Shown here: positions 1 to 7,509 of the stretch, piece after piece
Numbering within the stretch: position 1 is the first letter of the stretch
Layout: each line of letters opens with the position of its first letter
NCBI GenBank assembly: GCA_022360275.1
Contig: JAKSDC010000057.1
Coordinates: 1 to 42,872, forward strand
Direction of reading: 5' to 3'
DNA from: Chlorobiales bacterium
Lineage (GTDB): Bacteria > Bacteroidota > Chlorobiia > Chlorobiales > Chlorobiaceae
Length of the DNA stretch: 42,872 bases
The notes under the pieces: generated by a model
The model's database searches: none
What the model saw: the letters and a program-made list of their open reading frames with translations, nothing else
What the model was told of the DNA's origin: nothing
Translations under genes and position numbers: made by a program

Positions 1-1
1 G

Positions 2-868
2 ATCGGCAAGACCAATCTGGACGAGTTCGCCATGGGCTCCTCCAACGCCACCAGCTATTACGGGCCGGTGATCAACCCCTGGCGCGCGGGGGACGGCAAG
101 GACCGGGTGCCGGGGGGGTCCTCAGGCGGTTCGGCCTCGTCGGTGGCGGCGCGGATCTGCTTTGGCGCGACCGGAACCGACACCGGGGGATCGATCCGCC
201 AGCCCGGCTCCTTCTGCGGCATCGTCGGCATGAAGCCCACCTATGGCCGCTGCTCGCGCTGGGGCATCGTCGCCTTCGCCTCGAGCCTGGACCAGGCCGG
301 GCCGATGACCCGCACGGTGCGCGACTCGGCGCTGATGCTCCAGGGCATGGCCGGCCACGACCCCAAGGATTCGACCTCGACGCCGGTCGAGCTGCCGGAT
401 TTCGCGGCCGCGCTCACCGGTGACATCCGCGGCATGAAGATCGGCATTCCCAAGGAATACCGGCTCGACGGCATGCCCGAGGACATAGAGGCTTTGTGGC
501 GCCAGGGCGTGGAATGGCTGGAGGCGGCAGGCGCCGAGACCCGCGAGGTCTCGCTGCCGCATACCAAATACGCGCTGCCGACCTATTACATCATCGCCCC
601 GGCCGAGGCGTCGTCGAACCTCGCCCGCTATGACGGGGTGCGCTACGGCCTGCGGGTACCCGGCGACAGCCTGGACGAGATGTACGAGAACACGCGGGGC
701 GCCGGCTTCGGGGCCGAGGTGCGCCGCCGCGTCCTTATCGGCACCTATGTGCTGAGCGCCGGCTACTACGACGCCTATTACATCAAGGCGCAGCGGGTGC
801 GCAGCCTGATCGCCCGGGATTTCGACCGGGCCTTCGAGGAGGTCGACGCGCTGCTGACGCCGACCTTC
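2..868 (+). CDS. gatA: Glutamyl-tRNA(Gln) amidotransferase subunit A, internal fragment (foreign to rest of window)
   Basis: GatA is the amidase subunit of GatCAB, which converts Glu-tRNA(Gln) or Asp-tRNA(Asn) to the amide form. The frame is open from base 2 (IGKTNLDEFAMGSSN) and carries the amidase signature: the Gly/Ser-rich GGSSGGSA segment with the cis-Ser, then TDTGGSIRQP with the nucleophilic Ser. The catalytic Lys would lie before the window. Homology runs through LLTPT and stops where GatA normally continues with a Pro/Ala/Ser-rich segment; a stop codon follows one residue later (869-871). The piece is strongly GC-rich with GC-ending codons, unlike everything after ~870, and the wording is alphaproteobacterial. 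I infer a chimeric join or contamination rather than a native pseudogene. The family call is firm; the explanation for the join is inference. Confidence 0.88.
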
Positions 869-1086
869 TAAATCGACCATTTAACGATGAATTGGAGTGT
901 GCCCTTGAGCTTATACTTCCACAGGTAGGTGAAACACTTGATGGCGGAATTCGTGATCCACATATTCTCCGGGCTCTATATGGTATCAAAGTACTCAGGC
1001 CAACAATGGGGGCGAGTTTTGGCATTGAACGCATGGTCGCCTACATAATGAAGGCACAATCTTTAAAGCATGTGAATTTACCGTAG
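868..1086 (+). pseudogene. Class II aminoacyl-tRNA synthetase-like (Asp/Asn type) C-terminal fragment
   Basis: The frame is open across the junction at ~868 and ends at a TAG at 1084-1086. Its residues resemble the C-terminal catalytic end of Asx-tRNA synthetases or the related asparagine synthetases: a PQVGETLDGGIRD segment (compare the motif G-E-x-x-G-G-x-R) and, near the end, a GASFGIERMVAY segment resembling motif 3 (G-x-G-x-x-R in the family, here G-x-E-R). Only about 72 residues remain, and the N-terminal anticodon-binding and motif 1/2 regions are absent. An apparent TTG start at 892 is probably not a real start. It is most likely a gene remnant cut by the join on its left. The family assignment is moderate. 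Confidence 0.45.
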
Positions 1087-1118
1087 AGAAATTGCCAAAA
1101 GTTGTGTTTTAAGGTTTT

Positions 1119-1286
1119 CTAAGCAGCAAGTGTTTTCTCAATTCCGTTGACAAATTTGACCCCTTTGAACACCTTTTCAATCAGATGGCAGCCCCGAAGT
1201 CCCCGCCATTTCAGTTGCGCTCGTTCAGCAAGTTTGAAAATCATGGGAAGGGTCGTTGCCAGTGTTCTGCCGGGTAGGCGGTAGCG
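1119..1286 (-). pseudogene. IS256/mutator-type transposase C-terminal remnant
   Basis: Reading the minus strand from an in-frame stop at 1287-1289 to the TAG at 1119 gives about 55 residues. They contain LATTLPMIFKLAE, KWRGLRG and KGVKFVNGIEK, closely resembling the conserved tail of IS256-family transposases (a FKL-A...W-R-L-x-G...V-x-G-V-x-F-x-D-G-I pattern). The DDE catalytic core is missing and no continuation is found upstream in the same frame, so it is a decayed insertion-sequence end. No terminal inverted repeats could be recognised. It lies in a gene-poor zone beside the contig join. Confidence 0.65.
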
Positions 1287-1289
1287 TTA

Positions 1290-1690
1290 CTTCTTGATGA
1301 GCATCAAGGCCAAAATACTCTTCCTCAGCGAGACTCCTGACGACGGTGATGCTTCTCCGAATTTGGTTCCAGAACCTAACTGGTCGAACGGTTGTTGGAC
1401 TATAAGCGCATCAAGGGGTGCACGGAAAAATGCACATATTTGAAAAAGTAAGGAGAGGCATGTTTTCGAGAGGTTATTATGAGTCGGAAGTTGTCGACGA
1501 ACTTGATGAGCCGGTCAACCGTCCGATGCTCCGCCACCGGATTATAACCTGTATATTGGTGCTTACCCTCTTTTTCATTATTCATAAGCGGCTGAAATAA
1601 TTATCTTTATTATTACATTTTTGTGGTTTTGTTTGGCGATCTACAGGTGTACCCTTAGAAGCTTTTTAATTGCATTAACGTTTTTTATCC
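1290..1690. other. Gene-poor stretch with no recognisable gene
   Basis: Between the transposase remnant and the isochorismatase-like gene there are ~400 bases with only short open frames on both strands (e.g. 1418-1600 plus, 1400-1585 minus). None resembles a family I recognise and none has a convincing ribosome-binding site. The stretch becomes AT-rich from ~1590 towards the start at 1691, which is where the promoter of the following gene would be expected. It is probably decayed mobile or gene-remnant DNA. Confidence 0.4.
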
Positions 1691-2233
1691 ATGATTACTC
1701 CGCAAGATACCGTTTTGCTGATCATCGATGTTCAGGGAAAGCTGGCAAAGATTGTGTATGAATCCGAAGCTGTTGAAAGAAATATTTTGAAGCTGATCAG
1801 GGCGGCAAAAATTCTTGGCGTTCCTGTGCTTTACACCGAGCAATACCCTAAAGGGCTGGGTCATACAGTTACTTCGCTGGAAAAGCTGTTGACCGAAGAG
1901 ACTCCTTTTGAGAAAATTGCCTTCAGTTGCTGTGCGGACGAGAGTTTTATGGGGGCGCTCAGGAAGCTGAAAAGGAACGAGGTGCTTGTCACCGGTATGG
2001 AAACGCATGTGTGTGTCTATCAAACTGCTAACGAGTTGATTGAGTATGGCTACACGGTTCATCTGATTACCGATGCGGTTTCTTCACGCACAAAGGAAAA
2101 CCGCGATCTGGGTGTTCACTGCATCGAAAGGGCAGGGGCTTTGCTGAAAAGCACCGAGATGGTGATTTTCGAGTTGCTGCGGATAGCACAGGGAGAGGAA
2201 TTCAAGGCGATCTCGAAAATCATTAAAGAATAA
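1691..2233 (+). CDS. Isochorismatase-fold cysteine hydrolase
   Basis: 180 residues, the usual length for the isochorismatase/nicotinamidase-like superfamily of cytoplasmic cysteine hydrolases. The expected Asp-Lys-Cys triad is present: D13 in LLIIDVQ, K75 in PFEKIAFSC and C108 in TGMETHVCV, where the G-x-E-T-H segment also carries the family's cis-peptide. The substrate cannot be told from sequence: the closest style is the YcaC-like group of unknown substrate, and there is no chorismate or nicotinamide context. It starts at ATG 1691 after an AT-rich spacer and its end overlaps the end of lpxK on the other strand by 11 bases. No partner gene is apparent. Confidence 0.85.
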   Translation: MITPQDTVLLIIDVQGKLAKIVYESEAVERNILKLIRAAKILGVPVLYTEQYPKGLGHTVTSLEKLLTEETPFEKIAFSCCADESFMGALRKLKRNEVLVTGMETHVCVYQTANELIEYGYTVHLITDAVSSRTKENRDLGVHCIERAGALLKSTEMVIFELLRIAQGEEFKAISKIIKE

Positions 2234-3299
2234 CTTGCCGGGTGGCTGGATGGCTTGACACAGCCTGGTCGAGCATCTCTTTGAAGAGTTCCATGCCTTC
2301 GATAATCTTTATCTCGACCGGAAGATAAAAGCAGGGAACCGGGGAGAGGGTTTCAAGTATGGGCCGGTTTGAAAGCAGGCGGTAGTAGTCTTTTTCGGTT
2401 GTGACAATCGAAAGGCCGTGCTGCTGTGCCTGTTCGACCAGGCTCTTTATCTTCTTGAGGGGGAAATCGGCGTGATCGCCAAGGAACGTTGTGGTACCCA
2501 CTGTTATGCCGGAATGCTGCAACGATTCAGCGAATCCCTCCGGCTGTCCTATACCGGCCAGCGCAATGACCTTTTCCGGCTGCGGGGCATCCGGTCCTGC
2601 GAACTGTACAGGCTTGCCGGGACGAACGCCGGTTTTGACGAGCGGCTTGCCGGTTGTCCGCAAGTTCTCTTCGAACTGCGACGCTTGTTCAATATTGGTG
2701 ATCTTGCTGAGGATCAGCAGGTCGGCGCGATCGAGGTTTTTGCATGGCTCTCTCAAGTGTCCCGCCGGTATCAGCCGGTCGTCAAAGAACGGTGCGCTGG
2801 TGTTGATGACAACGATGTCAAGATCGCGATAAAGCTGCCGGTGCTGAAATCCGTCGTCGAGGACAATAACATCAGGCGGGGTTTCCGCAAAATGTGCAGC
2901 AATAAAACCGGCGCCTTCTTTTCTTTTTTCAGCAACTACCACAATTGTTTCGGGATTTTTATGTGCCAGCATGGCGCATTCGTCTCCGGCTTCACGGCTT
3001 TCGAAAAATATCTGCCTGCCGTCGGAGACCATCTTCACGCCTTGTGTGCTTCTTTTGTAGCCGCGTGAGAGGATGGCTGGTTTCAATCCTTTCCGGGAAT
3101 AGTACTTCACTACAAAATCGACCAGAGGGGTTTTGCCGGTTCCTCCCATAGTGACGTTGCCTATCGAAACCACCGGTATGGCAGCTTTATGACTCTGAAA
3201 TATGCCGAGATCGAACAGCCTGTTTCGAACGGAGATGCCGGTGCCGTAAAGCAGGGCGGCGGGTGTAAGCAGAAAACGTCTTAGGTTACCCATCGGCAA
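2223..3299 (-). CDS. lpxK: Tetraacyldisaccharide 4'-kinase LpxK
   Basis: LpxK phosphorylates the 4' position of the lipid A disaccharide precursor at the inner face of the cytoplasmic membrane. The 358-residue protein has the N-terminal hydrophobic anchor region, the characteristic P-loop GNVTMGGTGKTP (about residues 47-58), and the kinase segments VVVAEKRKEG and DVIVLDDGFQHR, the latter carrying the catalytic DDGFQH motif. TTEKD near residue 302 matches the C-terminal lobe. Its start overlaps the end of the upstream acyltransferase gene by 14 bases, indicating translational coupling and one operon. Its 3' end overlaps the convergent hydrolase gene, leaving no room for a separate terminator. 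Start ATG 3299; an alternative Met lies two codons later. Confidence 0.95.
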   Translation of the reverse strand: MPMGNLRRFLLTPAALLYGTGISVRNRLFDLGIFQSHKAAIPVVSIGNVTMGGTGKTPLVDFVVKYYSRKGLKPAILSRGYKRSTQGVKMVSDGRQIFFESREAGDECAMLAHKNPETIVVVAEKRKEGAGFIAAHFAETPPDVIVLDDGFQHRQLYRDLDIVVINTSAPFFDDRLIPAGHLREPCKNLDRADLLILSKITNIEQASQFEENLRTTGKPLVKTGVRPGKPVQFAGPDAPQPEKVIALAGIGQPEGFAESLQHSGITVGTTTFLGDHADFPLKKIKSLVEQAQQHGLSIVTTEKDYYRLLSNRPILETLSPVPCFYLPVEIKIIEGMELFKEMLDQAVSSHPATRQVIL

Positions 3300-3933
3300 G
3301 CTGTTTTGAAAGTTGACGTTCGAATTGCTCGATATCCTGCTTGCTGTTCATTTCAGGAACACAGATGCGGTGAAGCGTAACGTTGACCTTGCTGAAAGGG
3401 GCCGGGATTTCAAACCTGTCCCAGCTTTTGAGCTGTATCGCTTTATCGTATCGTATGGCGGCAAAAATGATCGGGACGCCTTGCTCGGAGGCAAGACGAA
3501 GGGTTCCGTACTTGAACGAGCGGCAAGGGCCGCGGGGACCGTCCGGGGTGATCGCGACAATGCCGTTCTGTCCCAGTTCCGCAAGCATGGCTGCTTTGAC
3601 TTCGCTGCTTCCTTTTGAACTCGAACCGCGGATCATGGTGAAACCGAGCTTTTCGAGGGTGCGTGAAAGTATTTCCCCGTCTTTGGAAAGACTGACTACC
3701 GCATGGATGTCCTGTTCAGGAAAAAGCCGTTGTGCCAGCAGCCAGCCATAGATCATTTTGCCGTGCCAGAATGCGAAGATGCACTTTTCGGTTTTGACAC
3801 CTGTTGCATCCAGGGTGTTTTGCATGGTAATCCTGAGGGTTGCAATCAGGGCTTTGAGCGTTCCGGGAATCAGGTGCCCGGAGAGAACCGGCAGTAATGA
3901 CATACCATTGAAAGTTGCTGATGTGCTTCGCAC
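3286..3933 (-). CDS. DUF374 family lysophospholipid acyltransferase-like protein (LpxJ-like candidate)
   Basis: 215 residues with the DUF374 layout: FAFWHGKMI near residue 53, VSLSKDGEI, RGSSSKGS and the hallmark TPDGPRGP. DUF374 is a branch of the glycerolipid acyltransferase superfamily that includes LpxJ, a late lipid A acyltransferase of epsilonproteobacteria. Location directly before lpxK, overlapping it by 14 bases, supports a lipid A role, but acyl donor and position are unknown. The protein is probably associated with the inner membrane. The longest frame starts with GTG 3933; ATG at 3903 (residue 11) is an equally plausible start, since neither has a clear Shine-Dalgarno. It is transcribed divergently from purD. 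Confidence 0.82.
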   Translation of the reverse strand: MRSTSATFNGMSLLPVLSGHLIPGTLKALIATLRITMQNTLDATGVKTEKCIFAFWHGKMIYGWLLAQRLFPEQDIHAVVSLSKDGEILSRTLEKLGFTMIRGSSSKGSSEVKAAMLAELGQNGIVAITPDGPRGPCRSFKYGTLRLASEQGVPIIFAAIRYDKAIQLKSWDRFEIPAPFSKVNVTLHRICVPEMNSKQDIEQFERQLSKQLADG

Positions 3934-3942
3934 GAAACCTTC

Positions 3943-3960
3943 ATCCCGGTGAACCGGGAT
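3943..3960. promoter_or_regulatory. Perfect short palindrome in the lpxJ-like/purD divergent intergenic region
   Basis: ATCCCGGT-GA-ACCGGGAT: 8-base arms with a 2-base centre, no T-run on either side, just upstream of the minus-strand acyltransferase gene. The tiny centre makes a protein-binding operator or cruciform more likely than a terminator. No regulator can be named. Confidence 0.35.
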
Positions 3961-4174
3961 TGACAGCTATCAGCAATGTACCAAGTCTTAGGGTTTTTTT
4001 CGACCTTGCAGATATGCTTTGCTTATGGTGTTGCCGGCGCCGGGCTGTTATCATGCAAAAAGCCGGATTCAAACGCTTACTTGTGACCTGTTGAGGATTT
4101 TTTTGTTTGTTTTTTACCAGGCCTGCGTTATATAGTTTGGTTGCGTTAACTCAAGGACATGCAAACCAGTTATC

Positions 4175-5455
4175 ATGAGGGTACTGATAGTCGGCGGGGG
4201 AGGCAGAGAGCATGCGCTTGCCTGGGCGGTGGCTCGCAGTGAAAAAGTTTCAAAAGTCTATGTCGCCCCGGGAAACGGGGGTACGGCAATGATGGGAGGC
4301 AAGGTCGAAAACGTTGCAATCGAAGCTGTCGATGTTGACGGTCTGCTGCGGTTTGCCCTTGATGAGTCCGTCGATCTGACGATTATCGGTCCGGAGCAGC
4401 CGCTTGAAGCAGGTATAGTGGACCGGTTTTCCGGTTCGGGAAAAAAGGTGTTCGGCCCGACGAAGTATGCGGCACAGCTTGAAACCAGCAAGGTTTTTGC
4501 AAAAGAGTTCATGTGCCGCAACGGCATTCCCACGGCCTCGTATGAAGTTTTCAGGGATTATGTTTCCGCAAAGGATTTTCTTGAAAAAACAACTGATTTT
4601 CCTCAGGTCATAAAAGCCAGCGGCCTTGCGGCGGGAAAAGGGGTCATTGTGGCCGACACACTTGATGACGCTATGCGTGCGATTGATGATCTGTTTGAGA
4701 AAAGGATTTTCGGAGAAGCTGCCGACGAGGTTGTCATCGAATCGTTTCTCGAGGGTGAAGAGGCAAGCGTGTTTGTTGTGACTGACGGAACCGGTTACCG
4801 TTTCTTTCTCCCTTCACAGGATCACAAACGCATCGGGGTTGGCGATACCGGTAAAAATACCGGGGGAATGGGGGCTTATGCCCCGGCACCTCTGGTGACT
4901 GAGGACGTGATGAGAAAAATAGAGGAACGTGTTGTGGTTCCGACCCTCGAAGGAATGCGAAAAGAGGGGACGCCGTATACCGGTTTCTTGTACGTCGGCC
5001 TCATGATCGAGAACAGTGAGCCTTCGGTTGTCGAATATAATGCCCGTTTGGGAGATCCCGAAGCCCAGGTTGTGCTCCCTTTGCTTGAAAGCGATTTGAT
5101 CGGTGTGCTTGAAGCAAGTCTTGACGGTAGGCTTGGTGACGTTTCTTTCGAAATGAAAGGAGAGGCCGCGACCACCGTGGTGCTTGCATCGAAAGGGTAT
5201 CCGGACAGCTATGAGCAAGGCAAGGAGATCTCGGTTGAGTCAAAGCTGGAACAGCTTGACAATGTGATGCTGTTTCATGCCGGTACGTCGTTTGACGGTG
5301 AAAAGTTGACGACGTCGGGCGGGAGGGTGCTGTCATTGACCGCTCTGGCGCCCTCCTTAAAGGAGAGCATTGACCTCGCTTACCGGGCGGTTGGGTACGT
5401 GGAGTTTGAAGGTGTATATTACCGCCGCGACATCGGAGCGAAAGCTCTTTCCTGA
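4175..5455 (+). CDS. purD: Phosphoribosylamine-glycine ligase
   Basis: PurD (GAR synthetase) joins phosphoribosylamine and glycine with ATP in the second step of de novo purine synthesis. The 426-residue protein is full length. Visible features: the N-terminal VGGGGREHALAWA motif, the ATP-grasp segments QVIKASGLAAGKGV and ESFLEGEEASVF, the HKRIGVGDTGKNTGGMGAYAPAP stretch typical of PurD, and NARLGDPEAQVVLPLL with the Mg-binding Glu and Asn. It starts at ATG 4175, with a purine-rich AAGGA somewhat far upstream. It opens a plus-strand run with the JAMM protein (69-base gap), carB and trpC. No purine riboswitch is seen in the leader. Confidence 0.97.
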   Translation: MRVLIVGGGGREHALAWAVARSEKVSKVYVAPGNGGTAMMGGKVENVAIEAVDVDGLLRFALDESVDLTIIGPEQPLEAGIVDRFSGSGKKVFGPTKYAAQLETSKVFAKEFMCRNGIPTASYEVFRDYVSAKDFLEKTTDFPQVIKASGLAAGKGVIVADTLDDAMRAIDDLFEKRIFGEAADEVVIESFLEGEEASVFVVTDGTGYRFFLPSQDHKRIGVGDTGKNTGGMGAYAPAPLVTEDVMRKIEERVVVPTLEGMRKEGTPYTGFLYVGLMIENSEPSVVEYNARLGDPEAQVVLPLLESDLIGVLEASLDGRLGDVSFEMKGEAATTVVLASKGYPDSYEQGKEISVESKLEQLDNVMLFHAGTSFDGEKLTTSGGRVLSLTALAPSLKESIDLAYRAVGYVEFEGVYYRRDIGAKALS

Positions 5456-5524
5456 GCGGTTGGGGGAGATATGAGTTTTTGGGAGCTACAGTAATAGAGC
5501 ACAATTTGGAACGTTCAGTGTAGG

Positions 5525-5956
5525 ATGCAGTTACTTCGCCGCCAGTTCGAAATAATACAGGAGCATGCTTTGAAGGAGATGCCTTATGAATGTTGCGGTC
5601 TTCTTGCAGGAGTACGACAGCCCGATCACAAGGGCGACTATGAAAACGTGGTGTATGAAATAGCGCCTTGTGCAAATGTGCTTTACAGCGGCAAAGAACA
5701 TGGTTTTGAGATTTCCTTTTCCGAATACATCGATGTTGAGAGAGAGGCGGCAAGTCTCGGCTACGGGATTGTCGGGTCATATCATTCCCATATCGGTTCC
5801 GTGGCCGTTCCTTCAAACAGCGACATCGACTTTGCCAAACCGGGTCACTCCATGATCATCATTTCGATAAAGAATATGCAGCCAGCCGCCGTTACTTCCT
5901 GGTATCGTCGTGAAGAAGGGGGATTCCATCAGGAGCCTATACAGGTGATAGAGTAG
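5525..5956 (+). CDS. Mov34/MPN/PAD-1 (JAMM) family metalloprotease
   Basis: 143 residues forming a stand-alone JAB/MPN domain of the bacterial M67 type. The complete zinc motif is present: E22 in the first helix (MPYECCGLL), then H87 and H89 in SYHSHIG, seven residues, S97 and D100 (H-x-H-x7-S-x2-D). It is therefore predicted to be an active zinc isopeptidase or peptidase. Bacterial relatives trim the C-terminus of ubiquitin-like sulfur carriers in cysteine, thiamin or molybdopterin routes, but no carrier gene lies nearby here, so the target is unknown. It sits between purD and carB on the same strand with ~65-70 base gaps, probably co-transcribed. Confidence 0.88.
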   Translation: MQLLRRQFEIIQEHALKEMPYECCGLLAGVRQPDHKGDYENVVYEIAPCANVLYSGKEHGFEISFSEYIDVEREAASLGYGIVGSYHSHIGSVAVPSNSDIDFAKPGHSMIIISIKNMQPAAVTSWYRREEGGFHQEPIQVIE

Positions 5957-6021
5957 CAGCATTTTTTTTACATTACCATCGTTATCGTTAAGAAAGCAAG
6001 AAGCATAAAACTGGAAATAAA

Positions 6022-7509
6022 GTGCCAAAGCGGAAAGATATACAGTCGATTTTAGTCATAGGAGCCGGTCCGATCGTTATCGGTCAGGCATGTGAGTTTG
6101 ATTACTCAGGTACTCAGGCTTGCCGGGCGCTCAAAGAGGATGGTTACAGGGTTATTCTGGTTAACAGCAATCCGGCGACCATCATGACCGACATAGAGTT
6201 TGCCGACAGTACCTACATTGAACCGATAACCCCTGAGTATGTTCGCAAAATTATCGAGAGGGAGAAGCCCGATGCTTTGCTGCCTACCATGGGAGGGCAG
6301 ACGGCCCTGAACACAGCGGTGAGCCTTGCCGAAAGCGGTGTACTGGAACGCAACGGGGTCGAGCTTATCGGCGCCAAGCTCAGGGCGATAAGAAAGGCCG
6401 AGAACAGGGAATTTTTCAGTGATGCCATGAGGAAGCTCGGTCTCGAAATGGCCAAGGGCTTTTTTGTGCGAAACGAAAAGGAGGCTAAAGAGGCTCTTGA
6501 GGAGATTGGGCTTCCTATTGTCATACGACCCTCGTTTACCCTCGGTGGAACCGGAGGAGGCTTCGCTGAAACCAAGGCCGATTACTATGATGCGGTCAGG
6601 CGGGGCATTGCGGAAAGTCCTATCGGGGAGGTGCTTGTCGAGGAGTGCCTGATAGGATGGAAGGAGTTCGAACTTGAGGTGATCCGCGATCTTGCCGACA
6701 ACGTTATTATTGTATGTTCTATTGAAAACATAGACCCTATGGGGGTTCATACAGGCGACAGTATTACGGTTGCTCCTGCCCAGACGCTTTCAGATCGCCA
6801 GTACCAGGTACTCAGAGACGCCTCGATAAAAATTATCCGTGAAATAGGAGTTGAAACCGGCGGCAGCAACATCCAGTTTGCCATCAATCCGGACAACGGC
6901 AGGGTCGTTGTTATAGAAATGAACCCGAGGGTGTCCCGCAGCTCGGCACTTGCATCGAAAGCTACAGGATTTCCTATCGCCAAGGTTGCAGCCAAGCTGG
7001 CGGTAGGCTATACGCTTGATGAAATCCAGAACGACATCACCAAATCGACACCGGCAAGCTTCGAACCGGTTATCGATTACTGTGTTGTCAAGGTTCCCAG
7101 ATGGGATTTCGAGAAGTTCAAGAACGTGGATGCGAGGCTCGGGGTTCAGATGAAGTCTGTCGGCGAGGTGATGGCCTTTGGACGAAACTTCCGCGAGGCG
7201 CTTCAGAAGTCGCTCCGTGGACTTGAAATCGGTCGTACCGGTCTGGGATGTGACGGAAAGGATATCATGAACGTTGTTGACATGACGCAGCAGCAGAAAA
7301 AATTTGCCAAAGAGGATCTGCTGGAAAAGATCAGGATTCCGAAAGCCGACAGGATGTTTTATTTACGTTATGCCTTTCAGGCTGGTGCAACCGTGGAGGA
7401 GGTGCACCAGTCTACAGGTATCGACCCGTGGTTCCTCGACAATATCCGTCAGATTGTTGATTTCGAGGGCGAGCTGAGAGATATTGCCAGCAGATCGTCC
7501 ACTTCATGA
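6022..7509 (+). CDS. carB: Carbamoyl-phosphate synthase large subunit, N-terminal half only
   Basis: Carbamoyl-phosphate synthase makes carbamoyl phosphate for pyrimidines and arginine. This 495-residue protein matches the N-terminal carboxyphosphate half of CarB (full length about 1,070): VIGAGPIVIGQACEFDYSG, the ATP-grasp segment VIRPSFTLGGTGGGF, the HTGDSITVAPAQTL segment and the metal-binding EMNPRVSRSSALASKATG. It ends inside the oligomerisation region at FLDNIRQIV with a normal stop, so the second ATP-grasp half and the MGS allosteric domain are absent. No decayed remainder follows: trpC starts in the stop codon (ATGA overlap). I infer a genuinely split CarB, as in Aquifex and Methanocaldococcus, with the other half elsewhere. 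The start is GTG 6022. Confidence 0.93.
   Translation: MPKRKDIQSILVIGAGPIVIGQACEFDYSGTQACRALKEDGYRVILVNSNPATIMTDIEFADSTYIEPITPEYVRKIIEREKPDALLPTMGGQTALNTAVSLAESGVLERNGVELIGAKLRAIRKAENREFFSDAMRKLGLEMAKGFFVRNEKEAKEALEEIGLPIVIRPSFTLGGTGGGFAETKADYYDAVRRGIAESPIGEVLVEECLIGWKEFELEVIRDLADNVIIVCSIENIDPMGVHTGDSITVAPAQTLSDRQYQVLRDASIKIIREIGVETGGSNIQFAINPDNGRVVVIEMNPRVSRSSALASKATGFPIAKVAAKLAVGYTLDEIQNDITKSTPASFEPVIDYCVVKVPRWDFEKFKNVDARLGVQMKSVGEVMAFGRNFREALQKSLRGLEIGRTGLGCDGKDIMNVVDMTQQQKKFAKEDLLEKIRIPKADRMFYLRYAFQAGATVEEVHQSTGIDPWFLDNIRQIVDFEGELRDIASRSSTS

Noticed and set aside
122..880. Long open minus-strand frame opposite the gatA fragment
   Set aside because: GC-rich DNA gives spurious open frames; the plus-strand frame carries GatA motifs and this one resembles nothing.
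1400..1600. Two ~60-codon frames, one per strand, in the gene-poor zone
   Set aside because: No family resemblance and no ribosome-binding site; kept only as part of the gene-poor stretch.
5001..5816. 271-codon minus-strand frame over purD and the JAMM gene
   Set aside because: Spans two well-supported plus-strand genes and their gap; Arg/Ser/Pro-rich without a family.
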